Shown one piece after another: positions 21,975-30,459 of a stretch of 58,843 nucleotides of DNA. The notes below the pieces were generated by a model. It was not told the origin of the DNA. It worked only from the letters and a program-made list of their open reading frames with translations, and did no database searches. Every line of letters begins with the position of its first letter. The first letter of the stretch is position 1. Made by a program: the position numbers and the translations under genes. The stretch is from Neomegalonema sp. (lineage in GTDB: Bacteria > Pseudomonadota > Alphaproteobacteria > Rhodobacterales > Rhodobacteraceae). The stretch covers positions 1 to 58,843 of the forward strand of contig NZ_JAQTXI010000020.1 of the NCBI RefSeq assembly GCF_028688855.1, written 5' to 3'.

Positions 21975-22145
21975 ATGGAAAACAGAAGCTATAAATATCT
22001 AATCGCAAGATTTCCAGTAAAGCAAGGTGAACTGATTTACGAAAAGAACGGAAAGCATTCTAAATACGGATATTGTATAGGAGAAGCTACCCAAAGGACA
22101 GATAAAGGTTATGTAATTGTAGTTAAGAGTTTAGAGACAACATAA
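21975..22145 (+). CDS. Hypothetical small protein
   Basis: 56 residues, starting directly after the previous stop. Beta-strand rich (YKYLIARF, GYVIVVKS) with a Lys/Gly loop. Its stop shares a base with the next ATG (TAATG). Confidence 0.5.
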   Translation: MENRSYKYLIARFPVKQGELIYEKNGKHSKYGYCIGEATQRTDKGYVIVVKSLETT

Positions 22146-22441
22146 TGCAAAGCAGAAGAAATTTTTTCGGGTCACTGTTTGGGATTGCGGCTATTCCTTT
22201 AGTTGTGAAAACGATTAAGAGTACGGAAAAGAATGTAAATGTACGTTTTGCAGACAGAGACGGTGAAGTTTTACCGAATGATAAAGTATATAATTTACCG
22301 TACGAATTAAAGATGTTCGCAGATCAAGTAAGTAAGCATGAGATACGGGAATTAGTAGAAATAATTAATGAGTCTGGTTATAGTATGGGAGAGTTAATAT
22401 CTACCAATACATTGAAAAATATCCACAGGCTAAAGAGATAA
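22145..22441 (+). CDS. Protein with a twin-arginine-like signal
   Basis: 98 residues. The N-terminus SRRNFFGSLFGIAAIPLVV has the twin-arginine consensus S-R-R-x-F-F followed by a hydrophobic stretch, so it may be exported folded by the Tat system. The remainder is soluble, with an ELxxFADQVSKHEI-type helix. A Tat substrate encoded by a phage just before the packaging genes is unexpected. No cysteines or cofactor motif is seen. Confidence 0.6.
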   Translation: MQSRRNFFGSLFGIAAIPLVVKTIKSTEKNVNVRFADRDGEVLPNDKVYNLPYELKMFADQVSKHEIRELVEIINESGYSMGELISTNTLKNIHRLKR

Positions 22442-22457
22442 ATAAGGAGAAACCAAG

Positions 22458-22802
22458 ATGGAAGATGCTGAAATTAGAATCGAAGCCGCAAAGATAGCAA
22501 GGGATATTGTTTTGCATTGTAAGCTGTCGGAAACTAAATTTATTGAATGGTGTACGATAGTTCACGGTTTTATGAAGGGTCAATTTCAGGGACAAGGGAA
22601 GGAAAGCCAATACGATGAAACGGAGCTGGTTGACGGAAAAATAATGGGATTGGTTCATGATGTATTTTGTTTGGGTATAGATTATCAAACGCAATTAGAG
22701 GATGACAGGGTTACGCTTAATGGTAGAGACAAAATAATGACTGATTATGCAGTAAAAAGAGAAAAGATACTTACCGAAATACACAAAGCAATAAAGAGAT
22801 AA
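22458..22802 (+). CDS. Hypothetical helical protein
   Basis: 114 residues with AAGGAGAAA upstream. Mostly helical, acidic centre. It precedes the small terminase gene with a 47-base gap containing TACATTACAAAA, similar to the -10 contexts at 6708 and 55656 but without a clear -35. Function unknown. Confidence 0.65.
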   Translation: MEDAEIRIEAAKIARDIVLHCKLSETKFIEWCTIVHGFMKGQFQGQGKESQYDETELVDGKIMGLVHDVFCLGIDYQTQLEDDRVTLNGRDKIMTDYAVKREKILTEIHKAIKR

Positions 22803-22849
22803 TTTTTTTGTCTAAATACATTACAAAAAGGTAAACATGGGTTAAGGAT

Positions 22850-23248
22850 ATGGCGAAGAGTGACGATACTGAAATTGAAATGCGTGTAAATGAAATAGTT
22901 AGCTTGATTATACAGGGTGAACCAAAAAGAAATATTGTTCAAGGTTGTTCACAAAAATGGAATGTAAGCGAACGACAAATATATACCTATTACTCAAGGG
23001 CAAATGAGTATTTTAAAGAGTGTGCAAAGTTAGATAGAGATACGGAACTTGGCAAGGCTTATAATCAATACGTTGATTTATATAAGATGGCAAAGGATAA
23101 AAAGGATTATAACGGAGCAAGGCAGATATTGAAGGATTTGCTTGAAACGTTTGGGTATAAAGTAAATAGGACGGAACTAACAGGCAAAGACGGAACTCCC
23201 TTAATCAAGCAAGTCATTAAATTCGGCGATAAAGAAATTGAGTTCTAA
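22850..23248 (+). CDS. terS: Terminase small subunit
   Basis: 132 residues. An N-terminal helix-turn-helix (about 25-45, KWNVSERQIYTYYSRA) and a central oligomerisation helix are followed by a C-terminal tail ending QVIKFGDKEIEF, typical of small terminases that recognise the pac or cos site and recruit the large subunit. It overlaps the large-subunit gene by 11 bases. Confidence 0.8.
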   Translation: MAKSDDTEIEMRVNEIVSLIIQGEPKRNIVQGCSQKWNVSERQIYTYYSRANEYFKECAKLDRDTELGKAYNQYVDLYKMAKDKKDYNGARQILKDLLETFGYKVNRTELTGKDGTPLIKQVIKFGDKEIEF

Positions 23249-24614
23249 CAAAGAAGTAATATTTGAGGCTACCAAGAAACAGGCTGAATTTATAGAGGCT
23301 GTGTTTAGCGGTAAATATAAATACCTTTTATTCGGGGGAGCCATAAGAAGCGGAAAGACTTTTACTGGATTGGGAATAATCTTTATTCTTTCGAGGATGT
23401 TTCCCGGCAGTAGGTGGGCGGTGGTTAGAAGGGATTTGCCAGTATTGAGACAGAACGTATATCCTACTTATAACAAGATCAAGCCTGACTTTGCGGGTGA
23501 AATGAACCAAAGCACCTGGACTTCCAGATGCAAGAACGGTTCTGAGATTATATTCTTTCCGGAGTCATACGATAAAGACAAGGATTTAAACCGATTCAGG
23601 GGATTAGAGGTAAACGGGTTTCTTCTTGAGGAAGCTAATGAACTACAAGAGGTTACGTTTTACAAATGTATCGAGAGAGCAGGAGCGTGGCAGATCAAGA
23701 AGGGCGAACAGCCGCCGCCGTTAATAATTATGACCTGCAATCCTTCGGATAATTGGGTTAAGAGAATATTCTACGATAACTACATTAAGGACATGCTAAA
23801 AGAACCATATTATTTTTTGCCAGCGACTATATTAGATAATCCGCATATCACAGAGGACTATAAGGAAAGTTTAAAGAGTTTGCCGCCGAGAGAATATAAG
23901 CGATTCGTAGAAGGCGATTGGACACTCTCGGAAGACCCGGATCAGCTAATACCGTATAATTGGGTCAAGGACGCAATAGATAGAGAGCCGGGAACAGCCA
24001 AAGGACACAAGAGAAAACTTGGCGTTGACGTAGCCAGGTTCGGGGATGATGAAACTGTTTTGGCTTCGGCCTTTGGGTGGAACTTGGACTTACTCGAAGG
24101 ACATCACGGGTTAAGTATTGATAAAGTAGCTTCATTAGTGACTAACAAGATTAACGAAATGCCGGTGGACGCGGATCAAGTCAGGGTAGATTCTGTAGGT
24201 ATGGGTGGGGGCGTAGTGGATATGCTTCGTAAAGAGGGGTATAACGTAAGGGAAATCATTTCCGGTGCAAAGGCAAAGGTTACAGATTCGAAATATAAGT
24301 TTAAGAATTTAAGAAGTCAAATGTGGTGGAATGTCAGGGAACAGTTAAGGGAAGGGAATATATCTTTACAGGTAAGCAATCCGAAATTGATTGAAGACTT
24401 AACGGCTGTTAAATATAAGATGAACGCGGATAAAATGATTGAGATAGAGTCAAAGGATGACATTAAAAAGAGAATTGGAAGGTCTACAGACTATGGGGAT
24501 GCGGTGGTTTACACTTATGCGGAAATGGACTCAGGGAACTATTCAAATCTTTTCGGATCGGGTCAGGCAAGGGATTTGTTTAGTATAACCGAATATAAGC
24601 GAGAGAAGTATTAA
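23238..24614 (+). CDS. terL: Terminase large subunit
   Basis: 458 residues from TTG 23238. Walker A GGAIRSGKT (33-41), Walker B GFLLEEAN (127-134) and coupling motif MTCNPS (165-170) form the packaging ATPase. The RNase H-like nuclease has LGVDVARFGDDE (Asp264), RVDSVG (Asp318) and YGDAVVY (Asp421). It pumps DNA into the procapsid and cuts the concatemer. The complete motif set and usual length indicate an active enzyme. Confidence 0.95.
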   Translation: MSSNKEVIFEATKKQAEFIEAVFSGKYKYLLFGGAIRSGKTFTGLGIIFILSRMFPGSRWAVVRRDLPVLRQNVYPTYNKIKPDFAGEMNQSTWTSRCKNGSEIIFFPESYDKDKDLNRFRGLEVNGFLLEEANELQEVTFYKCIERAGAWQIKKGEQPPPLIIMTCNPSDNWVKRIFYDNYIKDMLKEPYYFLPATILDNPHITEDYKESLKSLPPREYKRFVEGDWTLSEDPDQLIPYNWVKDAIDREPGTAKGHKRKLGVDVARFGDDETVLASAFGWNLDLLEGHHGLSIDKVASLVTNKINEMPVDADQVRVDSVGMGGGVVDMLRKEGYNVREIISGAKAKVTDSKYKFKNLRSQMWWNVREQLREGNISLQVSNPKLIEDLTAVKYKMNADKMIEIESKDDIKKRIGRSTDYGDAVVYTYAEMDSGNYSNLFGSGQARDLFSITEYKREKY

Positions 24615-24633
24615 CGAGAGAAGGGAGAATGAT

Positions 24634-24837
24634 ATGTTTGTAATATTTGCGTATTTTATCATTGGTTTGTGGTTTAGCTATTGGTATCTCAAGGGTAGCA
24701 GTTTAGTTATCAAGAAAAACGGCAAAGAATACACGGACAGCTTGATTTTCTTGTTGGCTTATTTGTTTTCGATTATGTTTTGGCCCTGCATTATTTATTT
24801 TGCTTTCAAGTATGGGGATAAGCGAGAGAGGACATAA
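24634..24837 (+). CDS. Small membrane protein
   Basis: 67 residues with two hydrophobic helices (2-22 and 37-58) around a short charged loop. AAGGGAGAATG precedes the ATG. It begins an accessory set of mini-genes between terminase and portal. Confidence 0.6.
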   Translation: MFVIFAYFIIGLWFSYWYLKGSSLVIKKNGKEYTDSLIFLLAYLFSIMFWPCIIYFAFKYGDKRERT

Positions 24838-24838
24838 G

Positions 24839-25081
24839 ATGTTTTTCGAAGATGGAGAAAATAAGGTTATCAAGGTTGAAGGGAATATAATGTACGTTGA
24901 GGGCGAACCTGTTGCACCGGCGGGTCAAGAATATACAAGATATATGCGTATGGGGCCGGGTAATTGGTATGAGGAAATGGGTAGTAGTTGGGAGGAAACA
25001 AGTTCGCTTGCCGAAGACGCTGCTCTTGAAAAGGAATTTCAGGAAAACAAAAGGAAACGGAGAGCATGGCGATGGATTTAG
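24839..25081 (+). CDS. Hypothetical small acidic protein
   Basis: 80 residues from ATG 24839, preferred over the ATG at 24800 that lies inside the previous gene; GAGAGGACA is upstream. N-terminal beta-hairpin (VIKVEGNIMYVEGEP), acidic helix, then KRKRRAWRW tail. Unknown. Confidence 0.55.
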   Translation: MFFEDGENKVIKVEGNIMYVEGEPVAPAGQEYTRYMRMGPGNWYEEMGSSWEETSSLAEDAALEKEFQENKRKRRAWRWI

Positions 25082-25401
25082 TATTTTGCGAAACCTGCGA
25101 GTATTACAAAGACATGATTAAAGAGAAACCGCAAGTGATCCCTAAGCCTTCAGCTAAAGACGTTAAGAAAAAGAAACCGTTCCATTACAAATGGGAACAC
25201 AGGACATACGAGTATGAATACTACGAACAAGATCGTGGCTTTGCGGTAGCTCATTACTGCACACTAAACAAAACACAAGAGATGACAACAGAGAATAATC
25301 CTATTAGACAGATCAACGTATATAAGTTTAAAGTAAATGATCCAATGGTTAAAAACAGAAATAACGATTGCAAAGACTACAAGAAAAGAGGCGAAGCATG
25401 A
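25066..25401 (+). CDS. Hypothetical protein with CxxC
   Basis: 111 residues, overlapping the previous gene by 16 bases. CETCEYY at the N-terminus, a later HYC and CKDY give a possible four-ligand metal site. Basic and Tyr-rich centre. Unknown. Confidence 0.6.
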   Translation: MAMDLVFCETCEYYKDMIKEKPQVIPKPSAKDVKKKKPFHYKWEHRTYEYEYYEQDRGFAVAHYCTLNKTQEMTTENNPIRQINVYKFKVNDPMVKNRNNDCKDYKKRGEA

Positions 25402-25772
25402 CAATGTATTACATTTCGGAAGCCGTTCAATGGCTGGTCTTAATCATGATTCTTGTGTATTGCTATAAGCGAACCGAACAAGTCGAATCCTGGCAAGACA
25501 GCTTCTATGTTAGTAAATTCGACTATTTGCCGTTCATTAGAATGGTTAAAGACGAATTGTTCAAATATGGAAATGATATCGGCAAGATTAGGGCTATGCT
25601 ACCTAAAGACAGAACGGAAGCAATAAACAGGCTTGAAAAGGATTTGAGTGCATTGGTCAATAGTCAAAATACCTTAGTTAATACTATTCACAAGCTGGCT
25701 GAAACGCTTGGATATAAGGCCAAGTTTCCATCTTTGAACGTGCCTGAATTTATAAGAACAAAGAAAAGGTAA
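25398..25772 (+). CDS. Membrane-anchored coiled-coil protein
   Basis: 124 residues from ATG 25398 (overlap ATGA). One hydrophobic helix (about 10-22), then a long helix including a coiled coil at 60-105. Not recognised. Confidence 0.6.
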   Translation: MTMYYISEAVQWLVLIMILVYCYKRTEQVESWQDSFYVSKFDYLPFIRMVKDELFKYGNDIGKIRAMLPKDRTEAINRLEKDLSALVNSQNTLVNTIHKLAETLGYKAKFPSLNVPEFIRTKKR

Positions 25773-25774
25773 TT

Positions 25775-26083
25775 ATGAAGCGGGTTAAAATATTAGGCTA
25801 TTGGTACGAGATCAATGAGGAGTTGGCTTCTGATATTATCGAAGCGGAAGGCAAGGTTGATACTTACGCCCATGTGATATATTTAGCCAAAGACTTGTGT
25901 AATGAGGAAAGAATGTCAGCCTTGTTTCATGAAATATTAGAGGTAGTTAATAAATCATTCGAATTAGAACTAACTCATAATAAAATAACCACACTTGAAA
26001 CGGCTTTGTATCAGATATTTTTAGATAATGATTTCATAACTTGCAAGGATGGGATAGAGATAAGACAGGAGAGAAAAAGATGA
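25775..26083 (+). CDS. ImmA/IrrE-like small metallopeptidase-type protein
   Basis: 102 residues. A beta-hairpin (YWYEINEEL), Tyr-rich segment and LFHEILEVV (His52, Glu53 and a further Glu) match the short phage relatives of ImmA/IrrE zinc peptidases, which have an HExx(H/E) core. Whether it is catalytic is unclear because the third metal ligand departs from HExxH. In phages such proteins may cleave repressors; here no repressor is evident. Confidence 0.6.
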   Translation: MKRVKILGYWYEINEELASDIIEAEGKVDTYAHVIYLAKDLCNEERMSALFHEILEVVNKSFELELTHNKITTLETALYQIFLDNDFITCKDGIEIRQERKR

Positions 26084-26316
26084 CATCAGTAAAATGGGAA
26101 GACGGAAAACCTAATATATATTTGGAGAATTGGCTTTGCCCCTCTTGTAATTCGAGGCCGGATGCGGGGATGAAGACTTACAAGGATTGGAAATGTTATT
26201 GCTTGTATTGCGGCGAAGAACTTAACTTCCCAGAATATTGGTATCAAAATCCCATGCCAGCATTGACACCCGAAGAACTCAAGAAATTAATAATAGACCA
26301 AGAGGTAGTGATATGA
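26080..26316 (+). CDS. Zinc-ribbon protein
   Basis: 78 residues, ATGA overlap. CPSC and CLYC spaced by about 16 residues form a typical zinc ribbon; the C-terminus is acidic and helical. Possible nucleic-acid or protein-binding adaptor. Confidence 0.65.
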   Translation: MTSVKWEDGKPNIYLENWLCPSCNSRPDAGMKTYKDWKCYCLYCGEELNFPEYWYQNPMPALTPEELKKLIIDQEVVI

Positions 26317-26537
26317 AAAAGAATAACGGTTGGATTTCAGTAAAGGATAGGTTGCCGGAAAGCCCAGGGGATTATTTGGTTTTCCAGAAAGACGACGGGT
26401 TTGGAATTGTCTGTTATTATCCCGATGATAAAAAATGGGGGATTAGTAAATACAACCCCGAGGTTATGTATGTAGTTGTCAGTGATTTGTACGTTACCCA
26501 TTGGCAGCCACTACCAGAACCGCCGGAGGATAAATGA
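26313..26537 (+). CDS. DUF551 family protein
   Basis: 74 residues. It begins GWISVKDRLPE and ends THWQPLPEPPE, the defining ends of the DUF551 family, a small fold common in phages and of unknown function. ATG 26313 overlaps the previous stop. Confidence 0.85.
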   Translation: MKKNNGWISVKDRLPESPGDYLVFQKDDGFGIVCYYPDDKKWGISKYNPEVMYVVVSDLYVTHWQPLPEPPEDK

Positions 26538-26845
26538 GTGGGCGTAAAGTCGTTATGAATGGTGCGGGCATAATAATAGAACAGCCCATAATAGACCCGC
26601 CAGTATCTGAAAATATATCAATAGATTTCGATAATCCCGAAAGGTCTATTTATCAACTTTCCACTGGCGATTATATAGACCTGTCTTTAATTGCAAGCAT
26701 AGGGGCAGCTAATGAATTTCCAGAAACGGGCTTATTCCAGATTCCGGTAATATTACTCCATTCTTACGAACCGCTTTACATATCAGGCCCAAAAGAAGTC
26801 TTCCAAGAGTTAGTTGACGCATGGAAAAGATATAAGGGGGAATAA
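26534..26845 (+). CDS. Hypothetical protein
   Basis: 103 residues, ATGA overlap with CCGGAGGATAA upstream. Beta-rich N-terminal half and a C-terminal helix (KEVFQELVDAWKRYK). Unassigned. Confidence 0.6.
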   Translation: MSGRKVVMNGAGIIIEQPIIDPPVSENISIDFDNPERSIYQLSTGDYIDLSLIASIGAANEFPETGLFQIPVILLHSYEPLYISGPKEVFQELVDAWKRYKGE

Positions 26846-26941
26846 ATGTGGTATGTTTGGGCGTTTGTGGTAGGTATGGCTGTAGGTGCGGTTTTAATGG
26901 AACACTGTTACGAAGACGATGAATGGGGAATAAAACGATGA
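26846..26941 (+). CDS. Very small membrane protein
   Basis: 31 residues: one hydrophobic helix (3-17) followed by an acidic tail. GGGGGAATAA is immediately upstream, overlapping the previous stop, and the stop overlaps the next ATG. Tight packing supports it despite its size. Confidence 0.5.
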   Translation: MWYVWAFVVGMAVGAVLMEHCYEDDEWGIKR

Positions 26942-27243
26942 ACGCCTCCCCGGTAGCCTGTTGGTTCCTCGAAGACGACAAAAAGAAGTTTATCCGTTTT
27001 CAGCGAATGGACGAATCACGAGCGGTTAAGTGGTACGTTGTCGAAGATGTAGGCATTCCAGGAATAAGCGACATTAGTTATTTATACGTTCCCGGCGAAG
27101 ATATTATAAAGAGTTTGGAACAGCTTTTAAATGCGGCTATATTAGTTCAAAAGAATAAGATCATGGAAGACCTACAAAGGCAGACCATGCAGTTGATAAG
27201 TACATTCGGCAAGATGAAAGAGAAAAAAAATGAACCCATTTAA
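26938..27243 (+). CDS. Hypothetical protein
   Basis: 101 residues from ATG 26938, overlapping the stop of the mini-gene before it. The N-terminal half is beta-rich (WYVVEDVGIPG), the C-terminal half one long helix ending KEKKNEP. Unknown. Its end overlaps the next gene by 14 bases. Confidence 0.6.
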   Translation: MNASPVACWFLEDDKKKFIRFQRMDESRAVKWYVVEDVGIPGISDISYLYVPGEDIIKSLEQLLNAAILVQKNKIMEDLQRQTMQLISTFGKMKEKKNEPI

Positions 27244-27451
27244 AAAAAACGGGAACTTTTTGATATTATGGTCGTTTAATATCGGAGATAAGGAATATAA
27301 GGGAAATATTATTTATAAAACTCAATCAATTAAAAACGAACAGGACTTGCTAATACTTGAAAGTCATTTAAAGAGAGTCATTTCAGAACAAAGAAAAGAC
27401 ATAACAATTCCCAACAGTGTCTTAATCGAAAACATTACTAAACTGGAATGA
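27230..27451 (+). CDS. Hypothetical small protein
   Basis: 73 residues. Mixed fold, with a C-terminal ITIPNSVLIENITKLE. The reading frame contains the promoter-like element at 27252, so its transcription and that of the portal gene may be driven separately. Confidence 0.5.
   Translation: MNPFKKNGNFLILWSFNIGDKEYKGNIIYKTQSIKNEQDLLILESHLKRVISEQRKDITIPNSVLIENITKLE
27252..27279 (+). promoter_or_regulatory. ECF-type promoter, copy 4 (portal block)
   Basis: CGGGAACTTTTT with GGAACTT at 27252-27258, then 15 bp and GTTTAA at 27274-27279. Although inside a small open frame, it has the same boxes and spacing as the three intergenic copies and points at the portal gene about 180 bases downstream. Confidence 0.55.
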
Positions 27452-27455
27452 TTCT

Positions 27456-28790
27456 ATGCAGATAGTAAACTCAAGCGATTTTTTTAGAATTTCTTCAAGG
27501 ATGCCAAAGACAGGCGAACCCGTTCCACCACAGACAAGGGAGGGATCAAGTGACGCGGTACTTGCTGCGTTTAATGAATATGCTCCCCTTAAAGATAATT
27601 TAGACTTATTCAGGGTATTGAGGGAGTCAATTCCTTTTATTGATTCGGCGATACTGATTCGTAAGTTACTACTTGGTAAGTTTCAAATCGAGACCTACGG
27701 GAAAGAAGGACTAAAGGCGCACATTGAGGATTTTATAGACAACGTACAAGTTAATTGGTTCAATAAAGGATTGTGGTCGTTTATAGGAGAGCTTCACGAC
27801 GCAACAGATGAATCAGGCTATAGCGTGGGAGAGTATGTACCCTTAAAGACCATGAACGGGATTCACAGATTAAAGACTTGCAGAAGCACAGATTTTATCT
27901 TTGCGGAAAAAGAGGGCAAGCTGGTTTTGTGTACTTATAAAAACGGAACCTTCAATGCCATTCCTTTACCTAATATGGATTTGATATATTACTTAGCGTA
28001 TGATACACGACAGGGACATCCTCAAGGTAAATCTTTACTTTATTCTATGGTAACACATGGACAGGTTTATTTGAGGTGGTTAAAGAGTTTCGAAAACTAT
28101 ACCATGAGATTCGGAGACCCCACAATAGCGGTAAGTATTGAGCCGCCCGAAGGGACAAGCCCGAAAGAAGTAACTCATTTGAGGGATTCCATATTTACGC
28201 AATTACAGAACGTTTTCCAATTAAGAAGACAGGGCAAGACAGGCGATCTTGGCGGTGGAATACCGGGGGGCAAGGTTAGTTTTTCTACTCTCGGAGCGGA
28301 TGCTGAACTTAAAGAACAGACCTTTTCAATCAGAACCATTTTAGAAAATATAGTCGCCAAGACAGGCATCCCGCCTTATATGTTAGGGATTAGTTGGGCG
28401 TCTACTGAAAGAATGTCCCAAATGCAAGCGGACAAGATAGTATCTAATATTAACAATCAAAGATTAAGTTTAGAGCCTATATTGAGACGGATTATAGATA
28501 CCTATTTAGTAATGACCCGACAGCAAGGCCAGAAATGGGATTTAGTCTGGGAAGACGTTTTACTTTTAGATGAGGTTGAAGTAGCAAAGGCTTTTCTGTT
28601 TAACGAACAAGCCAGAGAAAAACAGATCATGAACATAGCTTTACAAATAGGCTATGGATGGATGACAGAAGAAGAGGCGAGGGACTATTTACGGGAAATG
28701 AAGATATTGAAGTCCGATCCTCCGGCTGGCTGGTTCAGGGAATTTAAAGGCAGGCAGTACGTAAAAGAAATGGCGAAAAATCTTTTATGA
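27456..28790 (+). CDS. Portal protein (DUF935/Mu gp29-like)
   Basis: 444 residues. Follows terminase as expected. Segments such as DSGYSVGEYV, PLPNMDLIYYLAYDTRQGHPQG split across about 130-210 and the C-terminal AKTGIPPYMLG stretch (about 305-315) match portal proteins of the DUF935 type. The portal forms the dodecameric ring for DNA entry and tail attachment. Its stop overlaps the next small gene (ATGA). Confidence 0.88.
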   Translation: MQIVNSSDFFRISSRMPKTGEPVPPQTREGSSDAVLAAFNEYAPLKDNLDLFRVLRESIPFIDSAILIRKLLLGKFQIETYGKEGLKAHIEDFIDNVQVNWFNKGLWSFIGELHDATDESGYSVGEYVPLKTMNGIHRLKTCRSTDFIFAEKEGKLVLCTYKNGTFNAIPLPNMDLIYYLAYDTRQGHPQGKSLLYSMVTHGQVYLRWLKSFENYTMRFGDPTIAVSIEPPEGTSPKEVTHLRDSIFTQLQNVFQLRRQGKTGDLGGGIPGGKVSFSTLGADAELKEQTFSIRTILENIVAKTGIPPYMLGISWASTERMSQMQADKIVSNINNQRLSLEPILRRIIDTYLVMTRQQGQKWDLVWEDVLLLDEVEVAKAFLFNEQAREKQIMNIALQIGYGWMTEEEARDYLREMKILKSDPPAGWFREFKGRQYVKEMAKNLL

Positions 28791-28933
28791 AAGACATGAT
28801 TAAATTCATAAAATATTTCGTTCCCGAATTTTTCAGGTTTCTATATATATCCATCAGGTACTATAAGAACCCGAAAGATGTAATGTCTTTATGGTTCTGG
28901 TTTGTGAAAGAGAATAAGCCGTGGAGAATATGA
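28787..28933 (+). CDS. Mini-protein between portal and minor head genes
   Basis: 48 residues, starting in an ATGA overlap with the portal and ending in an ATGA overlap with the minor head gene. Aromatic and basic with a hydrophobic centre (FFRFLYISIRYY). The double overlap argues for translation in series. Function unknown. Confidence 0.55.
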   Translation: MKDMIKFIKYFVPEFFRFLYISIRYYKNPKDVMSLWFWFVKENKPWRI

Positions 28934-30432
28934 CTTTTAGAAAACTATCCATAGCAAAGGGCTTGACTGTTCCCGATTCGTGCGGATGTGTAATCTGCAA
29001 GGGCACAAGGGAACCCGCTCAAGAGTTAAGGCTTGCATCTTTACCTGCTCAATGGCCGGAAATGCGGAAACTCGAAAAAGAGTTTTTTAACGCCTTAATG
29101 ATGGAAGTCACCGAACACGAAAAAGAAATCTTGAGAGTTTTAAAACTTCCAACTATAGATACTGTAAGGGAATATTATCTAACTGATAAAGAGGATGAAA
29201 GTAAGCCGTTCGAATACAGTCAAACAATGACCGCACTATTGGCAAGGGTATTTTTTAAATGGCGAGAAGATATACTTGGAACTAAGAGTGCCAAAGTGGT
29301 CGCCGAATCGGAAGCGGTGTTTCCGTTTTATATGTTGGACGCTTTCAGTATGGGGTATGATAAGAATTTCGACAAGCTGCTTGATGCTTTACCAGACTAT
29401 GTAGACCCGGATGAATTTGAGAAGAAAAAGAAACGGGTGATCAATCTAAATAATAAATATCTAATGAATGCCGTTAAAGCCGGTGGGTTAAGGATTAAAA
29501 CAGAGTTAGGCAAGGAACATCTAAAAGACATTATCGCAGAACTAAAGGACATGGCAAAGAACGGCACTGGATCAATGACAGTAGCCAGAAAAATACACAA
29601 TAGAGTCGGAGAGGGCAAGGCATGGTATTGGAACAGAATAGCACGAAGTGAAGCGGCCCTTGCAGCGGATGCGGCTTTCAGCGCATTAGTCAAAGAGTAC
29701 CAAGTCCCTTATGAGAGATGGGAGGCTTCTGCTACTCCGGGATGTGATGTTTGCGCTTATTTGGACGGGCAAGTATTTCAGGCAGATTCTGGGCCAAAAC
29801 CTGTCGAATCAAGTCACCCGCACAGCGTTGAAGGTGATTGTTTAGTATATACTTATGAAGGATGGCGACCGATCAAGGAAATTTTGGTCGGTGATCTTGT
29901 TTATACCCATAATGGGAATTTCAAAAAAGTAACCGAGTTACATAGACATACGGAATTTTATCAAAAGATGATTGAATTATATTTGCCGGATCACGGGTAT
30001 AAACTAAGACTTTCAGACAATCACCCAGTGAGCGCAATAAAAAAAGATAGCAAGATTAAAGAATGGATTCCGGCTGGCGATATTGATATATTTGACACTG
30101 TTGAAATTTTATTGGGGAGTAAACTTAATAATGATTTACATTTCATGGGTCATGTAATTGTTAACATAAGAAAATACATGGAAACAACTATTGACTTATA
30201 CAATCTTGCAGTTGAAGATGACGAAAGTTATATCGCTCAAGGTTTTGTTGTTCATAACTGCCGCTGTCTGCGTGTTCCGGTCTATGTAACCGATCAACCA
30301 ATACAAGATTCATGGAACAAGACCAGACCCGAAAGTCCATACGATAGACCATATAGCGAGGAGGAGCTTGAACTAATGAGGTTGGGGTTACCACCCACAG
30401 AGGAGAATTTAAGACTAATTACTGTTCAATGA
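28930..30432 (+). CDS. Minor head protein (SPP1 gp7/Mu F-like) with an intein
   Basis: 500 residues from ATG 28930 (GTG 28921 gives three more). The N-terminal ~300 residues have the gp7-type features (RIARSEAALAADAAF, the ATPGCDVCAYLDGQVF segment). The conserved HPHCRC motif is split between HPH and CRCLRVP by 145 residues with intein motifs. After splicing the protein would be about 355 residues, normal for the family, which attaches to the portal inside the head. The reconstituted CRC site suggests that splicing is needed for function. Confidence 0.88.
   Translation: MTFRKLSIAKGLTVPDSCGCVICKGTREPAQELRLASLPAQWPEMRKLEKEFFNALMMEVTEHEKEILRVLKLPTIDTVREYYLTDKEDESKPFEYSQTMTALLARVFFKWREDILGTKSAKVVAESEAVFPFYMLDAFSMGYDKNFDKLLDALPDYVDPDEFEKKKKRVINLNNKYLMNAVKAGGLRIKTELGKEHLKDIIAELKDMAKNGTGSMTVARKIHNRVGEGKAWYWNRIARSEAALAADAAFSALVKEYQVPYERWEASATPGCDVCAYLDGQVFQADSGPKPVESSHPHSVEGDCLVYTYEGWRPIKEILVGDLVYTHNGNFKKVTELHRHTEFYQKMIELYLPDHGYKLRLSDNHPVSAIKKDSKIKEWIPAGDIDIFDTVEILLGSKLNNDLHFMGHVIVNIRKYMETTIDLYNLAVEDDESYIAQGFVVHNCRCLRVPVYVTDQPIQDSWNKTRPESPYDRPYSEEELELMRLGLPPTEENLRLITVQ
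29824..30258 (+). other. Mini-intein coding segment
   Basis: 145 codons, beginning with Ser in SVEGDCLVYT (block A) and ending FVVHN before a Cys +1 residue (blocks F and G). SDNHPVS near residue 65 is block B, and DLYNLAVEDDESYIAQGFVVHN-type sequence is block F, read here in parts: DLYNLAVEDD and YIAQGFVVHN. No homing endonuclease motif fits within 145 residues. Ser at position 1 is less common than Cys but functional in known inteins. Excision would restore HPH-CRC. Confidence 0.88.
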
Positions 30433-30459
30433 AATATTTTAAGAATTTTAAAAAAATCG

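Noticed and set aside
22803..22849. Promoter before the small terminase gene
   Set aside because: TACATTACAAAA resembles the -10 context of other promoters but no -35 box lies 16-18 bp upstream.
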